Positions 17,742-25,422 of a stretch of 64,000 nt of DNA are shown piece after piece. The notes below the pieces were generated by a model, which saw nothing but the letters and a program-made list of their open reading frames with translations, did no database searches and had not been told where the DNA came from. The stretch is from NCBI GenBank assembly GCA_947258565.1, contig CAMYJB010000003.1:159293-223292 (forward strand), given 5' to 3'. Numbering within the stretch: the first letter of the stretch is position 1; each line of letters opens with the position of its first letter. Both the position numbers and the translations under genes were made by a program. Source of the DNA: an uncultured Woeseiaceae bacterium. Lineage in GTDB: Bacteria > Pseudomonadota > Gammaproteobacteria > Steroidobacterales > Woeseiaceae.

Positions 17742-18031
17742 TGTTTTCTCCGATATTGTCTCCGCTCGCGTCGCCAGAACTCATACTCTGAGCGTGCACC
17801 CGAATAGACCAGGGGCTTTTCGCGAATTAGCAAGGTCGCTGCAATGTAGACGGCTGCTGTCAGCCAGAAAAATACGAGCAGGCTGATCACCGCCAGGACA
17901 CGCACGGCCCCGACCTGGAGATTGAAGCGATCGGCCAGCCCGGCGCAGACGCCGAATATCCAGCCGTTTTCCCGATCACGGTAGAAACCTCGGAATGGAC
18001 CGTAGTCAGAATTCCAGGTGCCTTGCCTCAT
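17738..18031 (-). CDS. Short PspC-domain membrane protein
   Basis: The 97-residue protein carries one PspC domain (FGVCAGLADRFNL followed by a hydrophobic helix of about 22 residues) and a short basic tail (RRERRQYRRKQ) instead of the coiled coil of true PspC. It is sandwiched between pspB and pspC and is co-translated with pspC through an ATGA overlap. A duplicated PspC domain in a psp operon suggests division of sensing from signalling. Confidence 0.82.
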   Translation of the reverse strand: MRQGTWNSDYGPFRGFYRDRENGWIFGVCAGLADRFNLQVGAVRVLAVISLLVFFWLTAAVYIAATLLIREKPLVYSGARSEYEFWRRERRQYRRKQ

Positions 18032-18256
18032 CTATTGTCTCCTGTGTGTCGTTGAATCGTCGTCGAGAATCCGCTCCAGCGTCTCGATTCGTTCCTCGAG
18101 CCGTTGTGAGAGGTTCCACAGTTCCTCGAGCATGCGCTCGTCATCGCCGGAGATTTCGCGCGTCTGCTTCCACTTCGTAATGAAGTAGAAGATGACGATC
18201 AGCGGCGCGAGGACCGTAAAAAAAAGAATGACTGCAAGTGTCATCAGCGCATTCAT
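18032..18256 (-). CDS. pspB: Phage shock protein B
   Basis: The 74-residue protein has an N-terminal hydrophobic helix (about residues 6-28), a short basic loop (KWKQTRE) and a coiled coil ending RIETLERILDDD, the PspB signature. It sits six bases after pspA and directly abuts the next gene. It is expected in the inner membrane with PspC as a stress sensor. Confidence 0.87.
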   Translation of the reverse strand: MNALMTLAVILFFTVLAPLIVIFYFITKWKQTREISGDDERMLEELWNLSQRLEERIETLERILDDDSTTHRRQ

Positions 18257-18262
18257 TCCCGC

Positions 18263-18949
18263 TTACTCCGTATCCGCGGCTTGCCTGGCCTCACCCTGTA
18301 TGCGGCGTTTCAGTTCGTCAAATTCCTTTTGTACGGACTCTTCCGCCTCCAGGCTTGCGAACTCGTGGTTCAGGTCTTTCGGCAGTCCCAGATCGTAGGC
18401 TTCTATACGGCCCTCGACGTCGTCGATTCGCCGCGTGTATTGCTCGAAACGAACCATGGCGTCGTCGATCTTGTAGTCGTGGATCTTCTTGCGCGCGGCC
18501 AGCCGGCTGTTGGCTGTCTTGTGCCGTGCGAGCAGCGCCTTCTGTCGAGCCTTGGCATCCTGCAGCTTTGCTTCGAGCCGGCCGATGTCGTCGTTGAGCT
18601 TGGCGAGCCCTTCGTCGACGGCTGCATAGTCGGCCTTGACGCCGTCAGCCGCGGACTGCACCCGCGATTTCTCGACCAGCGCCGCTTTCGCCAGGTCTTC
18701 CCTGCCCTTGCGCAGGGCAAGCTCCGCTTTCTCTTCCCAGTCCTGCAATTCGGACTCGAGCGACTCCAGCTTGCGGTTCAGGTCTTTTTTGTCGGCAATC
18801 GATCGCGCGGCCGCGGAGCGAACCTCGACGAGTGTGTCCTCCATCTCCTGGATCATCAGCCGAACGATTTTCTCGGGATCCTCCGCCTTGTCCAGGATGG
18901 CGTTGATGTTGGAGTTCACGATGTCGCTGAATCTCGTGAAAATGCCCAT
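18263..18949 (-). CDS. pspA: Phage shock protein A
   Basis: The 228-residue, almost entirely helical protein begins MGIFTRFSDIVNSNINAIL, the amphipathic membrane-binding helix of PspA/IM30, followed by EDPEKIVRLMIQEMEDTL and a long coiled coil. PspA binds stressed inner membrane and, when free, inhibits PspF. ATG 18949 is preceded by GAGGAC and gives the conserved N-terminus; an upstream extension to 18979 is rejected. It is first in the operon and about 29 bases from the start predicted for the sigma-54 promoter. Confidence 0.95.
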   Translation of the reverse strand: MGIFTRFSDIVNSNINAILDKAEDPEKIVRLMIQEMEDTLVEVRSAAARSIADKKDLNRKLESLESELQDWEEKAELALRKGREDLAKAALVEKSRVQSAADGVKADYAAVDEGLAKLNDDIGRLEAKLQDAKARQKALLARHKTANSRLAARKKIHDYKIDDAMVRFEQYTRRIDDVEGRIEAYDLGLPKDLNHEFASLEAEESVQKEFDELKRRIQGEARQAADTE

Positions 18950-18988
18950 GATTTGTCCTCTTGATGGCGTGAATGTCATCTGAATTGT

Positions 18989-19004
18989 TGCAGTATCCGT
19001 GCCA
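18989..19004 (-). promoter_or_regulatory. Sigma-54 promoter of the psp operon
   Basis: On the minus strand TGGCACGGATACTGCA matches the sigma-54 consensus TGGCAC-N5-TTGCA with one mismatch and the exact GG-N10-GC spacing. It lies 40 bases upstream of the pspA start codon, as in E. coli. Confidence 0.88.
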
Positions 19005-19037
19005 GACCGCCTGCATGCTCTACAATCGACTGATTTA

Positions 19038-19050
19038 TATCAATAAATTG
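19038..19050 (+). promoter_or_regulatory. IHF binding site between pspF and pspA
   Basis: TATCAATAAATTG is a perfect match to the IHF consensus WATCAANNNNTTR, embedded in an AT-rich stretch about 35 bases upstream of the -24 element. DNA bending here would bring upstream-bound PspF to the sigma-54 holoenzyme, as known for psp in enterics. Confidence 0.75.
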
Positions 19051-19138
19051 GAAATCCCCGGGCCTTTTTCTGGCACCGCTGTCTGGTTATTTTTACTATT
19101 TAATCGCATCTTTAACCAACATATGGCAAAATTGACCA

Positions 19139-20155
19139 ATGGCAGACGAACGCCCGGTACAACCCATCATCGGCGAAGCGCCCGTCTTCCTGGAGATGCT
19201 GGAGCACGTATCCCGCGCTGCGCCGCTGTCGAAGCCCGTGCTCGTCGTCGGCGAGCGCGGCACGGGCAAGGAACTCGTTGCCTCGCGGCTGCACTATCTT
19301 TCCCATCGATGGGAGTCGAGCGTCGTCAAGGTCAATTGCGCCGCCCTGACGGAGACGATCCTGGAGTCCGAGCTCTTCGGTCACGAGGCAGGCGCGTTCA
19401 CGGGGGCGGTCAGGACGCACGTCGGCCACTTCGAACGAGCCGACGGCGGCACCCTGATCCTCGACGAACTCGCGACGATCTCTCTGCGCATGCAGGAGAA
19501 GATTCTCAGGGTGATTGAATACGGGGAGATCCAGCGCGTTGGCGGCAGCGAGACCTTGCGGGTCGATGTGAGAATCGTCGGGTCGACGAACGCCGATCTG
19601 CGGCAGCTGGCCGCCGCAGGAAGTTTCCGTCAGGATCTCCTCGACAGGCTTGCGTTCGACGTCATTACCGTACCGCCACTGCGCGAGCGCGTCGAAGACA
19701 TCCTGCCGCTCGCTTACGCGTTCGCGATCAACATGGCGAGCGAGCTGAAACGCGAACTGTTTGCCGGATTCGGCCCGCGCGCTTCCTCTTCACTATTGCA
19801 GTACGACTGGCCGGGCAACGTGCGCGAGCTCAAGAATACGGTCGAGCGATCAGTTTACCGTGAGCCGGACCCGGGTAAGCTCATTACGCGCATCGCATTC
19901 GATCCTTTTGATGCGCCGTTCCAGCCGCCGCCAATTGCCGCGGCATCGAAACCCGCGACCCGGCAAAAGCGCCCGCCATTGTTGCCGATGCGCCTGACGG
20001 AACGCCTCGAGGAGACAGAAAAGGAGTTCCTGCGAGCGGCGCTTGAAAAGTCCCGGTTCAACCAGACGATGGCGGCGGAATTACTCAACCTCAGCTATCA
20101 CCAGTTCCGCGGCAAGCTGCGCAAATACGGCATTAGCGCTCAGCCAGAGCAATAG
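19139..20155 (+). CDS. pspF: PspF, sigma-54-dependent activator of the psp operon
   Basis: The 338-residue protein lacks a receiver domain and starts almost directly with the AAA+ domain: Walker A GERGTGKE, the sigma-54-contacting loop GAFTGA, Walker B GGTLILDE and the WPGNVRELKN motif. A C-terminal Fis-type helix-turn-helix (NQTMAAELLNLSYHQFRGKL) follows. This layout is specific to PspF. It diverges from pspA, with the sigma-54 and IHF sites between the two genes. Confidence 0.94.
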   Translation: MADERPVQPIIGEAPVFLEMLEHVSRAAPLSKPVLVVGERGTGKELVASRLHYLSHRWESSVVKVNCAALTETILESELFGHEAGAFTGAVRTHVGHFERADGGTLILDELATISLRMQEKILRVIEYGEIQRVGGSETLRVDVRIVGSTNADLRQLAAAGSFRQDLLDRLAFDVITVPPLRERVEDILPLAYAFAINMASELKRELFAGFGPRASSSLLQYDWPGNVRELKNTVERSVYREPDPGKLITRIAFDPFDAPFQPPPIAAASKPATRQKRPPLLPMRLTERLEETEKEFLRAALEKSRFNQTMAAELLNLSYHQFRGKLRKYGISAQPEQ

Positions 20156-20179
20156 AAGCGGTCTCTCCAGTGGCCGTTT

Positions 20180-21097
20180 CTAGGAATCATCCCGATATCG
20201 GCGCACGTAGATTGCTGCGGTTGCGAACAATCCGCAAACCACGATGCCGGCCCATACGGACGGACTGAGGAGAAACTTGCCTATGTCGATATGGGCGAGC
20301 AGGCTGACCGCCTCCTCATTGACTTTCATACGCTCTTCGTCGAAGAAATGCTCGATATCCATTTCACGGAACAACGGGATCATCTCGCCACGCCCGAATA
20401 CGGCACTCGCAAACAGCTTCGACCTGAAGAAAATCCACTCAATGATGGGGATGATAATGAGGGGCATGAAGGCCATCAGCAGCGGCGACCGCTTGGTAAA
20501 TGCCGACACGAACAGGAACCAGCCGATGAGCGGTGACAGCCACACGGCGCTCGCGACGGTAACGATCAATGCTGCTGCCCAGCTATCGAACAGTGGCACG
20601 GATCCCCAGATCAGGTGCGCCGCGTTGCCACCCTTGATCGCGACCCAGGCGGTTGTGATTACCAGGTTCACGAGATGTGTAACGATAATCGCCGCAACCG
20701 TTACCAGCGGCAACACGAAAATCGCCGTTAGCAATTTCGATACGACGGTCTCGGCATCGGTGATCGGCAGGGACCGCCAGAAGAGGATGCTCTTGTCCTT
20801 ACGCTCGGCGTACAGGCAATCGAGCGTGTAAAACGTCGTCAGGATCGCGAGTGCAAACAGGAACACCCAGGACGTGCCGAGGAAGAAGACCGTCAGCGCG
20901 ACTCGCCGCTCAGCATCTCCGGCTATGTTCGATGCTCCGAACAGCGCCATGTTGACTTCTTTATCGAACGCGGAAACCGTTACCATCCCGGCCAGCGAGA
21001 CCAGCGAAACGATCACCGCGATCGCAATCGGAGTCACGTAGATCGAGCGATGCTCCCAGATCTCGCGCCTGATCAAAGCCAGTTGGTGTCCGATCAT
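20180..21097 (-). CDS. ABC-2-type transporter permease
   Basis: The 305-residue protein has about six hydrophobic segments and the layout of ABC-2 export permeases encoded in YtrA-type operons: a short cytoplasmic N-terminus LALIRREIWEHRS and a first helix, then a large loop and clustered helices from residue 70 onward. It overlaps the ATPase gene by four bases. Together they probably form a drug, peptide or envelope-stress exporter. The ligand is unknown. Confidence 0.83.
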   Translation of the reverse strand: MIGHQLALIRREIWEHRSIYVTPIAIAVIVSLVSLAGMVTVSAFDKEVNMALFGASNIAGDAERRVALTVFFLGTSWVFLFALAILTTFYTLDCLYAERKDKSILFWRSLPITDAETVVSKLLTAIFVLPLVTVAAIIVTHLVNLVITTAWVAIKGGNAAHLIWGSVPLFDSWAAALIVTVASAVWLSPLIGWFLFVSAFTKRSPLLMAFMPLIIIPIIEWIFFRSKLFASAVFGRGEMIPLFREMDIEHFFDEERMKVNEEAVSLLAHIDIGKFLLSPSVWAGIVVCGLFATAAIYVRRYRDDS

Positions 21098-21957
21098 GCT
21101 GCTGCTCCTTTGACCTTGGCGACGAACAGGTCCGCGACCGATGGCGTGTGCAGCTCGCCGAGCGTTTCCAGGCGCTCACGATCAGGCTTCTCGAACAGCA
21201 TGACCCGCTTGCCGAAGACGTCACGTTCCGCGATCGGGCCAATACCGCGGGCCTGGTCCGCGTTATCGCCGGAGGTCAGGAGTTCCACGTAGTCCTGGAC
21301 CAGGGAATCCATGGAAGCATCCAGAATGATCCGCCCTTCGTTGATGAACATGATGTCGGTCAGAATATTCTCGATCTCCTCCACCTGGTGGGTCGTAACG
21401 AGGATGGTGCGCTCCTCGTCGAAATAATCCGACAGCAGGTTTGCGTAAAATTCCTTGCGAAAGATGATGTCGAGACCGAGCGTCGGCTCGTCGAGCACCA
21501 GCAAACGGGCATCGATGGCGGCGATGATCGCGAGGTGCAGCTGCGTGACCATGCCTTTCGAAAGCTCGCGAACCCTGGAGTCCCTGCGGGTGTTCACCTT
21601 GGTCTTCCCGAGCAGCGCCTCGGCCTTCTCGCGGGAAAAGTTGGGGTGCGTGGACTCGACGAACTCGAGCAGCTGTGACACCCGGATCCAACGCGGCAAG
21701 ACGGCGACGTCCGCGATGAAGCAAATGTCCTGCATGAGTTCCTTACGCTGCCGGAACGGATCCAGGCCGAGCACGGAGAGGTCGCCCTCACAATCGGTGA
21801 GCCCGAGCACGGCTTTGAGCAAAGTCGTCTTGCCGGCACCGTTAGGGCCGATAAGGCCCATGATCCTGCCCTTTTCGATATCAAAGCTGACGTTGTCGAC
21901 GGCACAGACTTTGCCGAATCGCTTTGATACTCCGCGAGCGGTAACAAGGCTACTCAT
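21094..21957 (-). CDS. ABC transporter ATP-binding protein
   Basis: From ATG 21957 the protein has 287 residues with Walker A GPNGAGKTT, a divergent signature region (ELSKGMVTQLHLA), Walker B LLVLDEPTLGLD and the H-loop LVTTHQVEE. The weak signature (LSKGM instead of LSGGQ) is typical of ATPases in GntR/YtrA-type operons. It overlaps both neighbours, so gntR-ATPase-permease is one translationally coupled unit. Confidence 0.92.
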   Translation of the reverse strand: MSSLVTARGVSKRFGKVCAVDNVSFDIEKGRIMGLIGPNGAGKTTLLKAVLGLTDCEGDLSVLGLDPFRQRKELMQDICFIADVAVLPRWIRVSQLLEFVESTHPNFSREKAEALLGKTKVNTRRDSRVRELSKGMVTQLHLAIIAAIDARLLVLDEPTLGLDIIFRKEFYANLLSDYFDEERTILVTTHQVEEIENILTDIMFINEGRIILDASMDSLVQDYVELLTSGDNADQARGIGPIAERDVFGKRVMLFEKPDRERLETLGELHTPSVADLFVAKVKGAAA

Positions 21958-22333
21958 CGTCGCTCCCTTTTTCTGTCGATTCGGCAGACCGCGCCAGAAG
22001 CTCTCCGGCATCGAGTCCCAGCCGATCGATCGTCTCGAGCACCTTCGGCCATTCTTTTTCGACAAAGCGCCGACGTTCGTCCTTGGTTAACTGCTTGCGC
22101 GCTCCATCGGTAACAAACATGCCGCGGCCGCGTTTTTTCTCGACCAGGCCTTCGTCAACGAGTTCCTGGTACCCCTTCAGCACTGTGAGAGGGTTGAGCC
22201 GGTACTCAGCAGCCACGTTGCGAACCGATGGCAGGGCGTCACCATCGCCAAGCACGCCCTCGAGGATCATCTCGACCACACGATCGCGCAGCTGACGATA
22301 AATCGGTAAGTCTTCGCTCCACTTCGGATCCAT
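21950..22333 (-). CDS. GntR-family regulator, YtrA type
   Basis: The 127-residue protein (ATG 22333) has an N-terminal winged helix-turn-helix (PIYRQLRDRVVEMILEGVLG, LPSVRNVAAEYRLNPLTVLK) and only a short helical tail, as in the YtrA subfamily that controls neighbouring ABC exporters. It probably represses its own operon through the perfect palindrome at 22690-22711. The ribosome-binding region and the family N-terminus favour 22333 over 22390. Confidence 0.9.
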   Translation of the reverse strand: MDPKWSEDLPIYRQLRDRVVEMILEGVLGDGDALPSVRNVAAEYRLNPLTVLKGYQELVDEGLVEKKRGRGMFVTDGARKQLTKDERRRFVEKEWPKVLETIDRLGLDAGELLARSAESTEKGSDDE

Positions 22334-22388
22334 CAATCTCTCGCTGTGTACCGACCAATGGTCAAAGTGCGCGCCCCGCCCTGACGGC

Positions 22389-22422
22389 AAAAAGGCGCCG
22401 GCCCGCGGTCGCAGGCCGGCGC
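22389..22422 (-). terminator. Intrinsic terminator between a small leader gene and gntR
   Basis: Read on the minus strand, the perfect 9-bp stem GCGCCGGCC / GGCCGGCGC with a 10-base loop is followed by CTTTTTG. It lies between the small membrane-peptide gene and gntR, so only part of the transcription from the upstream promoter should reach the ABC operon. Confidence 0.82.
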
Positions 22423-22488
22423 AACAACTCCGTCGCTACCTTACTCGCATTGGTGACGGAAAATGAATCACCTGGAAAAATCATTGCG

Positions 22489-22656
22489 CTAGCCATCGCC
22501 GCGCACCCGTACGGACTGGTAGGGAATTCGGTCGGACCGGTCGTCGGCGCCAATCGAAGCGGGACCTGCCTGGCCGGCGATCAAGGCAGTCGCCATGAGC
22601 AACATGATCGTGATGCTCACGATTTCATTCAGGTACTGGGCCATATGCTTTTTCAT
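22489..22656 (-). CDS. Small membrane peptide, hypothetical (55 aa)
   Basis: The frame starts at ATG 22656, seven to eight bases behind a good ribosome-binding site (GGGGAG). It encodes a basic N-terminus (MKKHMAQYLNE), one hydrophobic helix (IVSITIMLLMATALIAG) and a polar tail. Placement between a palindromic operator/promoter and an intrinsic terminator supports a real gene co-regulated with the GntR/ABC operon. No family is recognised. Confidence 0.6.
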   Translation of the reverse strand: MKKHMAQYLNEIVSITIMLLMATALIAGQAGPASIGADDRSDRIPYQSVRVRGDG

Positions 22657-22689
22657 TGCCGGTCTCCCCAATCGGGTCTTACTGAACTA

Positions 22690-22711
22690 GTGTTATAGTT
22701 GACTATAACAC
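22690..22711 (-). promoter_or_regulatory. Palindromic operator, probably for the GntR/YtrA regulator
   Basis: GTGTTATAGT-TG-ACTATAACAC is a perfect inverted repeat with 10-bp arms and a 2-base spacer. On the minus strand it contains TATAGT/TATAAC, usable as a -10, with TTGTAT about 16 bases upstream as a -35. A bound dimer would therefore block transcription of the small peptide gene and the ABC operon. It is the only such palindrome I see near the regulator. Confidence 0.75.
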
Positions 22712-22966
22712 CATTCTCGCAAAATACAAGCCTTGGCGCCGTGCAACTAACCCCGCCCGGGACGGGCAGCCGTTTATATACCCGGATATCGACAAAATGG
22801 ACGCCAAAACAATGGCTTGTACAATCTACGTGGTTCGGAAACGGGCTCCTGCTTTGCATTGGCGCGGATTGGCGGAGCGGTAACACGCATGGCCGTGATG
22901 TCCCGGCTGCTGCGCGGCGCGCCGCGCGCGCTTTCCCAATCGGCGAGCCTGGCCTATGCTCCGCGC

Positions 22967-23524
22967 ATGGAGCACAGACCCGAAGACAGCGCCCTCATGC
23001 TGCGCTACCGAGATGGCGACGTGGCCGCGTTCGAGACGCTGTACCGCCGCCACAAGGACTCGCTGTTTCGCTACCTGCTCCGCCTGTGCCGGCAGCGAGC
23101 GGCCGCGGAAGACGTCTTCCAGGAAGCATGGGGCAAGATCATCAAGTCGCGCGACAACTACCGGCCCACCGCCAGGTTCACGACGTTTCTCTACCACGTG
23201 GCGCACAATTGTTTTATCGATTACGTGCGCCGCAACAAGCGCCACGGCAATACCGCCGATATCGAGCCCGATACGCAGCCGGACGGCGCGGATTGCCCGG
23301 AGACGCTGGTCGAAAAAAGCCTCGCACGGCGCAGGCTGGACATCGCACTGCGATCGCTGCCGGACGAACAGCGCGACGTGTTCCTGCTGTACGAGGAAGC
23401 CGGGCTGAGCCTGGACGAAATCGCCACGGTTACGGACTGCAAGCGGGAAACGGCCAAGAGCCGACTGCGCTATGCGGTGCGGAAATTGCGTGCGGCACTC
23501 GACGAATCTCCGGAGGCACCATGA
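22967..23524 (+). CDS. RNA polymerase sigma factor, ECF type
   Basis: The 185-residue protein has sigma region 2 (MLRYRDGDVAAFETLYRRH, FQEAWGKIIKSRDNYRP, FLYHVAHNCFIDYVRR) and region 4 (LPDEQRDVFLLYEEAGLSLD, KRETAKSRLRYAVRKL) separated by a short acidic linker. The start is uncertain: ATG 22967 gives the usual N-terminus but has no clear ribosome-binding site, and ATG 22889 is the main alternative. It is translationally coupled (ATGA) to a membrane protein that is probably its anti-sigma factor. Confidence 0.88.
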   Translation: MEHRPEDSALMLRYRDGDVAAFETLYRRHKDSLFRYLLRLCRQRAAAEDVFQEAWGKIIKSRDNYRPTARFTTFLYHVAHNCFIDYVRRNKRHGNTADIEPDTQPDGADCPETLVEKSLARRRLDIALRSLPDEQRDVFLLYEEAGLSLDEIATVTDCKRETAKSRLRYAVRKLRAALDESPEAP

Positions 23525-24231
23525 CCGACAGGCCCATGAAAACAGACGAACCGAGCGACCCGCGCGTTGCCGCCGCCTATCGGGAACTGGCCAACGAGCG
23601 CTCGCCTGAACACCTCGACCACGTCATTCTCAATGCGGCACGAGGCGCCGCCCGGCCGCGTTGGAACAAGGCTGTCGCGTGGTTACGTCCGGCGGCGTGG
23701 GTCGCAACGATCGGCGTGTGCCTCGCCATCGTCATCGAGATCTCCTTACTGCCGGACCAGGAGCAGGCCGAATTCGACAGCCTGCCGCAGACGGCAGCAC
23801 CGGCTGCGGCGCCGGCCACCGAGATGAAGCGTCTCGAAAAGTCGCGCCCGCAATCCGCCGGAGCGCAGAAGGTGCAGCGGCTGCAAAAACCGGAATCCTT
23901 TGAAGCATCCGACCTGCCACGACGTTCGGACGACACCGACGCCGGCACGGCGCCGGACAGGCGCCAGTCGAGTCTCGAGGAAGCCGAAACCCGGGTCCGC
24001 CAGCGGGCGATCAGTGACGTACAGTCACCCGCCTCGCTCCTGAGAACCGCGCCGGCGCCAAACGTGGCACAGGAAATCGCGGCAGAACGCTATTGCGATG
24101 AGTCGGCAACCGCCGACCCCAATACCTGGCTGGAATGCATACTCGAACTCGAACGCCAGGGACAGTACGACGCCGCCCGCCAGGAGCGGAAGCTGTTGGC
24201 CGAGGCCTTCCCGCCGCCGGAACTCCCCTGA
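23521..24231 (+). CDS. Probable anti-sigma factor, single-pass membrane protein
   Basis: The 236-residue protein has a cytoplasmic N-terminus with DPRVAAAYRELANERSPEHL, one transmembrane helix (about residues 58-76), a long Pro/Ala/Gln-rich periplasmic linker and a small C-terminal domain with two cysteines (RYCDES, WLECILELE). Position and topology fit an anti-sigma factor for the upstream ECF sigma, although no zinc-binding HxxxCxxC motif is present. The role is inferred from context. Confidence 0.68.
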   Translation: MTDRPMKTDEPSDPRVAAAYRELANERSPEHLDHVILNAARGAARPRWNKAVAWLRPAAWVATIGVCLAIVIEISLLPDQEQAEFDSLPQTAAPAAAPATEMKRLEKSRPQSAGAQKVQRLQKPESFEASDLPRRSDDTDAGTAPDRRQSSLEEAETRVRQRAISDVQSPASLLRTAPAPNVAQEIAAERYCDESATADPNTWLECILELERQGQYDAARQERKLLAEAFPPPELP

Positions 24232-24362
24232 TTTCGGTTCTCCCCGATGTCCCCGCCGGAGGGCGATGCTAGAATCGCCGACCCCGGAGATTGCAAAGTC
24301 GTGCTGCAGGCTGACCGGGAGACGGCAGCATCCATTCAGACCGGCTAACAGGGAACCACATC

Positions 24363-25340
24363 ATGAAATCACCCGTTCGCGTAACGATCACCGGGGCTGC
24401 CGGCCAGATCGGCTATCAACTCGCTTTTCGCATTGCCTCCGGGCAGATGCTCGGCAATGACCAGCCCGTGATCCTGCAGCTGCTCGAGATACCGCAGGCC
24501 CTGGATGCCCTGAAGGGCGTCGTCATGGAGCTCGATGACTGTGCGTTCACAACCCTGGCGGGCATCGTCGCGAGCGACGATCCGAACGTCGCCTTCAGAG
24601 ACAGCGATTACGCGCTGCTGGTGGGCGCACGCCCGCGCGGCCCGGGCATGGAACGTAAAGACCTGCTGGAGGCCAATGCCGCGATTTTCTCGGTGCAGGG
24701 CAAGGCCATCAACGATCACGCCAGTCGCGACATACGCGTGCTCGTCGTCGGCAACCCGGCCAACACCAACGCACTGATCACGAGCAGCAATGCGCCCGAC
24801 ATCGATGCGGGCAATATCACCGCGATGACGCGGCTGGATCACAACCGCGCCATTGCGCAGCTGGCACAAAAGACCGACAGCCATGTCAGTGACGTGAGCC
24901 GCATGATCATCTGGGGGAACCACTCGGCAACGCAATACCCGGATATCAGCCATGCGAGCGTGGCGGGTAAACCAGCCAGGGAACTGGTCGACGGGGCATG
25001 GCTCACCGACGAATTCATACCCGTCGTTCAACAACGCGGCGCGGCAATCATCAAGGCACGCGGCGCCTCGTCGGCGGCATCGGCGGCATCGGCGGCCATC
25101 GATCACATGCGTGACTGGGCGCTCGGCACCGAAGATGGCGACTGGGTCAGCATGGCGGTCCCCGCAGACGGCAGCTACGGCATCGAGCCGGGCGTGATTT
25201 ATTCGCACCCGGTGCGCTGCAGCGGCGGCAATTACGAGATCGTGCAGGGTCTAGAAGTTGACGACTTCAGCCGCTCGCGCATGGACGCGACAGACGCCGA
25301 ATTGCGCGAAGAGCGGGCCGCCATCGAGTCCTTGCTGTGA
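24363..25340 (+). CDS. mdh: Malate dehydrogenase
   Basis: The 325-residue protein matches the cytosolic-type NAD-dependent malate dehydrogenase. It has dinucleotide motif [18 protein letters not shown], substrate-binding arginines in [23 protein letters not shown], the catalytic histidine in [12 protein letters not shown], and the aspartate of TRLDHNRA. It interconverts malate and oxaloacetate in the TCA cycle. This type is common in beta- and some gammaproteobacteria, in place of the E. coli form. The start is ATG 24363. Confidence 0.96.
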   Translation: MKSPVRVTITGAAGQIGYQLAFRIASGQMLGNDQPVILQLLEIPQALDALKGVVMELDDCAFTTLAGIVASDDPNVAFRDSDYALLVGARPRGPGMERKDLLEANAAIFSVQGKAINDHASRDIRVLVVGNPANTNALITSSNAPDIDAGNITAMTRLDHNRAIAQLAQKTDSHVSDVSRMIIWGNHSATQYPDISHASVAGKPARELVDGAWLTDEFIPVVQQRGAAIIKARGASSAASAASAAIDHMRDWALGTEDGDWVSMAVPADGSYGIEPGVIYSHPVRCSGGNYEIVQGLEVDDFSRSRMDATDAELREERAAIESLL

Positions 25341-25422
25341 GGTGACACACTCGATGGCGCGGGTCGCGTCACGATGTTAGTGTTTAAATTAGACGCATTT
25401 TCCTGAATCGGGAGTACGACGC

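Noticed and set aside
19070..19085. TGGCAC element on the plus strand as a sigma-54 promoter for pspF
   Set aside because: The -12 element is TG instead of GC at the required GG-N10 spacing. It is probably fortuitous, although a weak element cannot be excluded.
22699..24231. A 510-codon open frame spanning the sigma-factor region
   Set aside because: Only its last part (from 23521) is the anti-sigma-like gene. The upstream part overlaps the ECF sigma gene in another frame and has arginine-rich, low-complexity composition without domains.
25071..25096. Short GGCGGCATC tandem repeats inside mdh as a microsatellite or frameshift site
   Set aside because: The repeats encode an in-frame Ser-Ala-Ala stretch in a variable loop and the frame continues normally to the end of the gene.
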